64,000 nt of DNA, from NCBI RefSeq assembly GCF_947623445.1, contig NC_135245.1:69501-133500 (forward strand), given 5' to 3'. The notes under the pieces were generated by a model. The model worked only from the letters and a program-made list of their open reading frames with translations. It searched no databases and was not told where the DNA came from. This document shows, in pieces, positions 58,601-64,000 of this stretch (position 1 is the stretch's first letter; each line of letters opens with the position of its first letter). The stretch is from Clavelina lepadiformis. Lineage: Eukaryota > Chordata > Ascidiacea > Aplousobranchia > Clavelinidae. Made by a program: the position numbers and the translations under genes.

Positions 58601-59666
58601 TCCGCTTACAAACGCCACTCGGTCGACCCCAGGAATCGAGGTCAGAGTCTTAGCGGCGCCACAATCAGTTCATCACAGTGTGTTACGTCATCCAGCTCGA
58701 TATCTAGTCTCAAATCAGCGCTGGCTGATGACGAGAGGAAGGCGGGAATCCAAAAACTTGAAGATCACGTGATTACAAAGCTGAGTAGTGGAAATTTTTT
58801 GACAATTCCACATCCTGTCCACCACGGACGCCGCGCCATGTCGGTGGCAATTCCAACATGTCCGATCAGAAACGAGAACAGCCCAAGACCGTCCATTATG
58901 GTGCCGGTAGATGGCGCAAGCAGGAACAAGAACCTTGCAATGGAAGGTGAGGATAGTTTTAAATTTTGAAACGGGGTCAATTGACAACATGTTTTCACCT
59001 TTGAAGAGGATGTGACGAAACGAATGTCCAGAATAATCCGACGAATGGTGATCGCTTTCACAATTGGGGTTCTCCCGGCCATACTCAGTCTGGTCACTCA
59101 CATTATTTTTGCAAATCAAACCGACGTTTACTCAGCAGAGCGTTACTCAATTCCTTTAAAGTTATTCCAGGTAACTCTACGGGGCTGCTGACGACAGCGG
59201 ACAGAACCTCGTAATGAAAACGATTTGCTTAAAATATCGAGGGTACACGATGACGTTGATTAGGTCTGTTGTGTTCTCGTTTCAGAATTCATTTGCCTTT
59301 ATTGCTTCTGTGTTCTTGTATGGAAACAGCTTAGTCAACTGCGTCATTTACACCTTGCTGGGGAGCAGGTTTCGAAAAACAGCGAAGAGAGTTTACAGCA
59401 TCAAGGTAAGGTACAAGCATGCGAGTGAACTTCACTTAGAAAGATGCCACAGTTATATTTTTGGGAAACTACTGGAGGGGAATCTCCCACTGCAGATACA
59501 AGTATATGCCCGCGATTCATCAAACCTAATTTATGATTTTCAGTTTTCAACGAAAGTAAACACTATAAGGGACGCACTACAGCGCATCTCGTTCACATTT
59601 GAACGCAAATCTTCGGAGGAGAGCAACAGCAGCAGTATTCCAAGGATTGTGGAGGGTCAAGTTTGA
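55698..59666 (+). CDS. Rhodopsin-type GPCR with a cysteine-rich N-terminus (orphan)
   Basis: Eleven exons: 55,698-55,788, 56,110-56,248, 56,346-56,540, 56,735-56,892, 57,616-57,808, 57,873-58,027, 58,093-58,218, 58,395-58,946, 59,007-59,170, 59,286-59,405 and 59,544-59,666. All are in phase, giving 671 residues. The extracellular N-terminus (about 1-142) has some eight cysteines (CNC, CECSEF, KEC). TM1 is about 143-170. TM2 carries SIAVADLLVG. TM3 ends SSLDRY (Asp258-Arg259-Tyr260). TM4 is about 280-302, TM5 about 382-408 and TM6 about 549-572. TM7 ends NSLVNCVIY. Extracellular loop 2 is long with N-glycosylation-type sites, and intracellular loop 3 is about 135 residues, basic then Ser-rich. 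TM7 has Asn-Cys-Val-Ile-Tyr in place of NPxxY and TM6 lacks CWxP. The ligand cannot be told. No signal peptide is evident, so an upstream exon is possible. Confidence 0.85.
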
Positions 59667-60394
59667 TGTTTTCCTCTGCTCTGGTCTCGACCAACTGTGT
59701 GTTTCAAACTTTTCTTCATGTGCAAGAAATTACAATTGATTTTATAATAATCATGGGTTTTTGACATCGAAGATTTTCTGGCTCTGATAAAATTAATTTT
59801 ATACAAAGTTTACAAAAAGTGAATAATCATAGAATTCGAAAACAAAATGCAGCAACAAATTCTGTCAAAATTATTCTTCAATATATTGTTATGAGCGTGG
59901 AAGCGTCAAAAAGTATTCGCGGAAATATTGATTTAAACTGAAACTAATCACACACTAACTTCAACCTAATCCATGTTTATGACTTAATTATATTCAAACC
60001 ATAATTCAACTAATAGGCCTATAAACGAAATTTAATTCCTTTTCTTTTTTTCTTCCAACCCAGCTGCCTTAAACCGCGTAATTCAACTGAAATTGAGCTC
60101 AGCAAGTTGCCCAAAAAAATCCTTCAGTTTGAACGAATTTCCAAATTGAAATGATGACGTCAGTATAGAAATACTGAATTTGTAAAGTAAATTGCGTGAG
60201 AAACTTGCGTTGGCATTTGCGGCAAATATTGCGTTGGTGGACAACCCCTTTATGGAATCCTTAGTAAGAAAAGAAGTAAATAAAATAAAACTAAATGATC
60301 GAAAGGCATAGAAACATCATTATCTCCGTTATAGTGCAGGCATAAACAAATGTGCTTCTCATATGTTGCGTAACACGCAGGTGTCAAGAAGGGT
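59667..60394. other. No gene seen downstream of the GPCR
   Basis: AT-rich sequence expected to contain the GPCR 3' UTR. Confidence 0.45.
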
Positions 60395-60680
60395 CAACAG
60401 CAATGCGATTATAGGAATTGCATGACTCTTAAATATGAAAACCGGGTTCGATTCCTAGTGGTGCTATCGTTGTAATACTGTCGCGTAAGGTATCGGCAGC
60501 GCTTGATTTTGTTCAGCGGCCCTGAATAACCCAGTTCCAAATTCGGTCAATAATTTACACAATAAAATAAAAAAATGTCTCAAGCTGTAGCCTCCCCATC
60601 ATAACTGGCACCATCATAACTGGCACCAGCGCCAGCTCGGTAATCGGGAGCTGTGAAGAACCATCAATGAGGTTAAGTTA
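60395..60680 (+). repeat. tRNA-derived SINE, copy 2
   Basis: A clear B box GGGTTCGATTCC near 60,450, then the same block order as the SINE at 703-948, ending in AGCTCGGTAAT. A 16-17 bp unit CATCATAACTGGCAC is tandemly doubled near 60,597-60,630 in this copy only. Confidence 0.65.
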
Positions 60681-60880
60681 TAGGCCTACAGTAGACTGTG
60701 ATGCCAAGATATCATATCATTCTCCGACAGCGAACAGCAACAGCAGAGTCAACGAATAAGTGTTGCTCATATATTTGAAAGCTATCACAAAAATAGGCAA
60801 TAGCTTCACTAAAATCTCTAAAATGCGGGATAAGTTAGATATTGTATACGGTATAAGAGCCTATAAGTATGTGTTGTAGC

Positions 60881-61123
60881 CAACGTTCCCTCTAATTTTT
60901 CACGAGTCTGAGCAAACACACTAACTCCCTGAGCGGTCTCTTGGACCACTGTGAGTAACCTCAGACGCACTGTGGTCATTATTATGCGTTTATTTCATTT
61001 TTAATTCAGGTTGGATTTTTTTCTTGTGTGCAGCACAGATTTTCTGTGCGCGGAGACCGTGTCAGCAGTGCGCATTTGCGCACGCGCGCATTTGCGCACG
61101 CGCGCAGCTTAGAGCGAACATTG
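60881..61123. mobile_element. hAT MITE, 243 bp
   Basis: Begins CAACGTTCCCTCTAA and ends with the inverted complement of CAATGTTCGCTCTAA. It is flanked by a perfect 8-bp duplication GTTGTAGC (60,873-60,880 and 61,124-61,131). The 3' half contains a doubled GCGCATTTGCGCACGC unit (61,069-61,105) that is strongly GC-rich and palindromic. Non-coding. Confidence 0.9.
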
Positions 61124-61131
61124 GTTGTAGC

Positions 61132-63573
61132 TATAAAACTACTGTCCACGTGAAGGGGACAACTGCGCCCTCAAATGACAGGTTGGAGACCATTTTACAA
61201 CGAAGAACAAAATAAATGGAATGAAAGAACAATCTCAAAACGACTTTTCACCAACACTTGCAGTCGGATTCACTCAAACACTTTCAGCACCGATGGGAAG
61301 AGATGGAAGAGAAGGGAAACTGTTTCGTGCAACCGGCGTCATCACAGTGAAATGAGAAAAAACGCAGTGACTGGAAATAATCAATTGCTGGATGAAGTAA
61401 TGTGCAAGAAAGTGAGATTAAACGGCATTACAGGCGATTGAGCCGAAGAAAGCAAACTTAATAAATAAAATAAAAATCCTGCATCAGTAGTGAAGTTATG
61501 AACATGCAGAAAAGACCAAACATGAAACAAATGCAGCCTACAAACAAGTCGCAACCACATTGGTACAAAAAGAACTCAGTGTCGGGAAGGTTAGCCTACG
61601 ATGAACGACCCAGGCCTGGCAATGAAGCACAGGCACAAGTGAAAGAAACTAAAGATCAAAACTCATTGTGTAACAGCTATAAAAACAAAACTAAGGCCTT
61701 CGAGTGCAGAGTGGGAATCAAGATAACATCCTTTATGCATATTTGGAATTAAAGACTTGGAGCAATGATTCATTTGTTTACGCAGGTTTTTTAAAGTTTC
61801 ACTTTGGCGACCGCTAAAAAGTTTTAAGAGAGCGTAGTTATGCTTTCTATATTATGCAATTTAGGGAAATGAACTGAAATTAAATATTACTGCCTAAACG
61901 AATTATTTATTAATAATTATACATTATTTCTTATTTACAGTGCACATTTTACAAAACGGCTTTTAGTAAAGTGAAATTCGCCGCCGAACATCGATTAAAG
62001 ATAAACCAAACCACAACTCACTGATAACAAATTTTTAGTTAGCAAGTTTAAAACTGAAATATTTTCCTTTAAAATCAGCACCATCCATGCGATGCGTTCC
62101 TTTCAAATAAAAAGTTGGTTTGAAACACGTTTTCCCAAAAAACGTCGAAATGCTTAGCCAAAACATTGTATGCCAAACGTCATAAATATGCCAACGTTGA
62201 AGAGTTTGGCAGGAAAATATCAATATGACAACCCTGTGCGTGATAAGATTGCCTATTCCCATACGTCATCGCCGTTTTCTTTTCCTTTTTATGCCTGAAT
62301 AAAAGATGAGTTTAACGTACAGTGGCAGAGTAAGTTGTAGCCACGATAAAACGAAGGTAATGATTACACCGAACCACCAATAGGTTGCCTTTAATTGGAA
62401 CAAGGGGCGAGCTAATACTCCAGCTTATGCGGTAATTGCTAATTTTCTGCTGTATTTGCAAAAAAACTATTTTTGAGAGACCATTGGAGAATTTCAAGGG
62501 ACGTTTCGGACGTTGCTACTCGAACTTCAGCTTCTTTTATTTCAACCCAGATACAATTTCATAATTTTCCCACAACTGCTATTTAAAGCAAGTCCAATTT
62601 TTCTAAACTTTTCCCGTCAGACAACTTTACCGTCACCATTGGTGAAGGAACCGGTAAATTGCCCGCCATTTTGTATTCCCTGGGCCTGGTGCTCGCAAAA
62701 GCTTAGCGAATGAAAAAGGGCTGTCACCATGTTTTATTATTGTCCTCTTTCTTGGTGCTCGGAGTTTGCAAACTAAACTGGTTACGATTGAGGCACAAGC
62801 AAGGCCACATACAATTGCCACATAATCGTGGTAACCGTCACATAAGTCATAACATTGTGGCATTTGTAATGATACAAGTTGTGCATATTATTAAGAAAGT
62901 TGTACTGTCTTTGGTTAGTCATCTTATTCAAACATTTAGGCTAATTCTTAAAAACGTAAATAGTTTCCGTATTTCAATCAATAGATGGTTTTGGGAAATG
63001 CTTTTCAAGTGCTTGTAGTGCATTTGGAGTGTTACGAAGTTATAAGTGTTCTTGTGACATAGTTTTGTGACGTAAGTAGTGTTGTCAAATTGTTGCTGGT
63101 TAGAAAGGAGTTTTTTTGTAGCACGTCGATTTGTAGAAGGGGCGACCTTAGCTGATTGGCTGTAGCAAAAGGATAACTAGAATTGACTTTGGTTTAATCG
63201 TTCTCTTCTGAAAAAAAGCTCTTTTTTGGGGAAAATCTGGGTTTATGAAAATGTCTATTTCACAAGTGTGTTTTTGGGAATGACATAATAATTTCTTCTG
63301 ACGTGATTGCTACCACATTTTGGAATAAAATAATTTGGACTTTGAGTTGTGTTGAACGTTGTGCTGACTTAAAGAAGCAAGAAGAAATAACATAAGCAAC
63401 GGAGTCAAAAGTAAAATAAACAAAAGGAGTTCTAAACGAGCAATTAAAGCCTTTGGCTTTGTGTCGTCCAAAAACATTAATATAATCCCAACCATCGCCA
63501 CAACATAGAAATAAACTGTACTGTAAAGCAATCACACAAATACTTTTCACATCCACTGATGTACAGCATTTAA
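61132..63573. other. No gene seen
   Basis: About 2.4 kb without a supported exon. Short frames such as 61,498-61,752 are basic or low-complexity with no domain and no splice context. Confidence 0.45.
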
Positions 63574-63962
63574 CAGTATTGTAATGACTCGAGTCACGTT
63601 TTTTGATGACTCGGTTTGACTCAAGTCAAAAGTCCTAAATGATTCGACTTAGATTGAGTCAAAGTCCAGAATTACCTGAATCACGTTATGACGATTGTGA
63701 CGGCTAGAAAGGACACTTTATGTATCAAAAATGGAGCATTTTCAAAAATATTACATCTCTTCGTAAAGAATATCAACCAGACTAATTTGTTGACAGTTAT
63801 TACCTTTTAGCAACCAATTTAACGCAACGCATAATGTGACGTCAAAATAATTTTTACGTTGCAAGGTATTGACTCGAATCACAATTTAAATTGACTCGAT
63901 ATGAGTCGAGTCACAACTCTAAATGACTCGAGTCAGAAAGAAATGACTTGGTTACAACTCTG
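63574..63962. mobile_element. Probable hAT-type MITE rich in GACTCGAGTCA palindromes
   Basis: The left end CAGTATTGTAATGACTCGAG and the inverted right end CAGAGTTGTAACCAAGTCA form imperfect terminal inverted repeats 389 bp apart. The interior has at least six variants of GACTCGAGTCA on both sides. The flanking 8-mers (GCATTTAA and GCAATGAT) match only partly, so target duplication is not certain. Confidence 0.65.
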
Positions 63963-64000
63963 GCAATGATTGCTTAAACACACCACCTGTTCGTCTGTTA

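Noticed and set aside
61069-61108. CRISPR-like or minisatellite array
   Set aside because: Only two GC-rich units with no unique spacers, explained as part of a hAT MITE.

Overview
The window is AT-rich animal DNA with short spliced exons, many introns of only 60-300 bp, and a dense mix of small transposons. The recognisable genes are ITPK1, ECH1, CLASRP, SLC38A10, a rhodopsin-type GPCR and the last exons of a DNAJC1-like gene. Compact introns, low GC, small hAT elements, tRNA-type SINEs and a Ty3/gypsy element suggest a marine invertebrate chordate, most likely an ascidian. That placement is inference; nothing here proves the species.

Layout. 1-0.7 kb: the end of a minus-strand gene for a small two-pass membrane protein, next to a SINE. 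3.0-3.8 kb: an internally deleted hAT element with a perfect 8-bp target duplication. 5.0-10.8 kb: a 5.8-kb two-gene DNA transposon. It carries a tnp2/EnSpm-like transposase and a five-exon DUF4806-type protein between near-identical 16-bp inverted repeats. 11.4-11.6 kb: a small hAT MITE. 11.8-12.4 kb (minus): the SANT exons of a DNAJC1-like gene. 14.0-17.0 kb (minus): a decayed mobile-looking gene with a FEN/PIN-like nuclease core and a CXC cysteine tail. 18.0-20.3 kb (minus): ITPK1. 20.9-21.7 kb (minus): a hAT transposase remnant.

21.7-33.2 kb has no convincing host gene. It holds a solo LTR, low-copy repeats, a strong hairpin and an old L1/Tx1-like LINE that lacks its RT core. A very young Ty3/gypsy element (33,211-41,456, minus strand) has inserted into or at the end of that LINE. 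Its LTRs are nearly identical and flanked by a 6-bp duplication; gag and pol are open, and a degraded env-like region follows pol.

43.0-51.2 kb is the densest host segment. ECH1 (plus) converges on CLASRP (minus), with poly(A) signals that overlap, and SLC38A10 (minus) follows with a 2.25-kb first coding exon. 51.2-55.7 kb is repeat-rich and gene-free. 55.7-59.7 kb carries an 11-exon GPCR with an unusual cysteine-rich N-terminus. The right end holds a second SINE copy and two more inverted-repeat elements.

The host genes are housekeeping functions (inositol phosphate phosphorylation, fatty-acid beta-oxidation, splicing regulation, amino-acid transport) plus one orphan receptor. They do not form a functional cluster. 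The most interesting material is mobile: the transposase plus DUF4806 pair, the FEN-like/CXC element and the young nested gypsy element.
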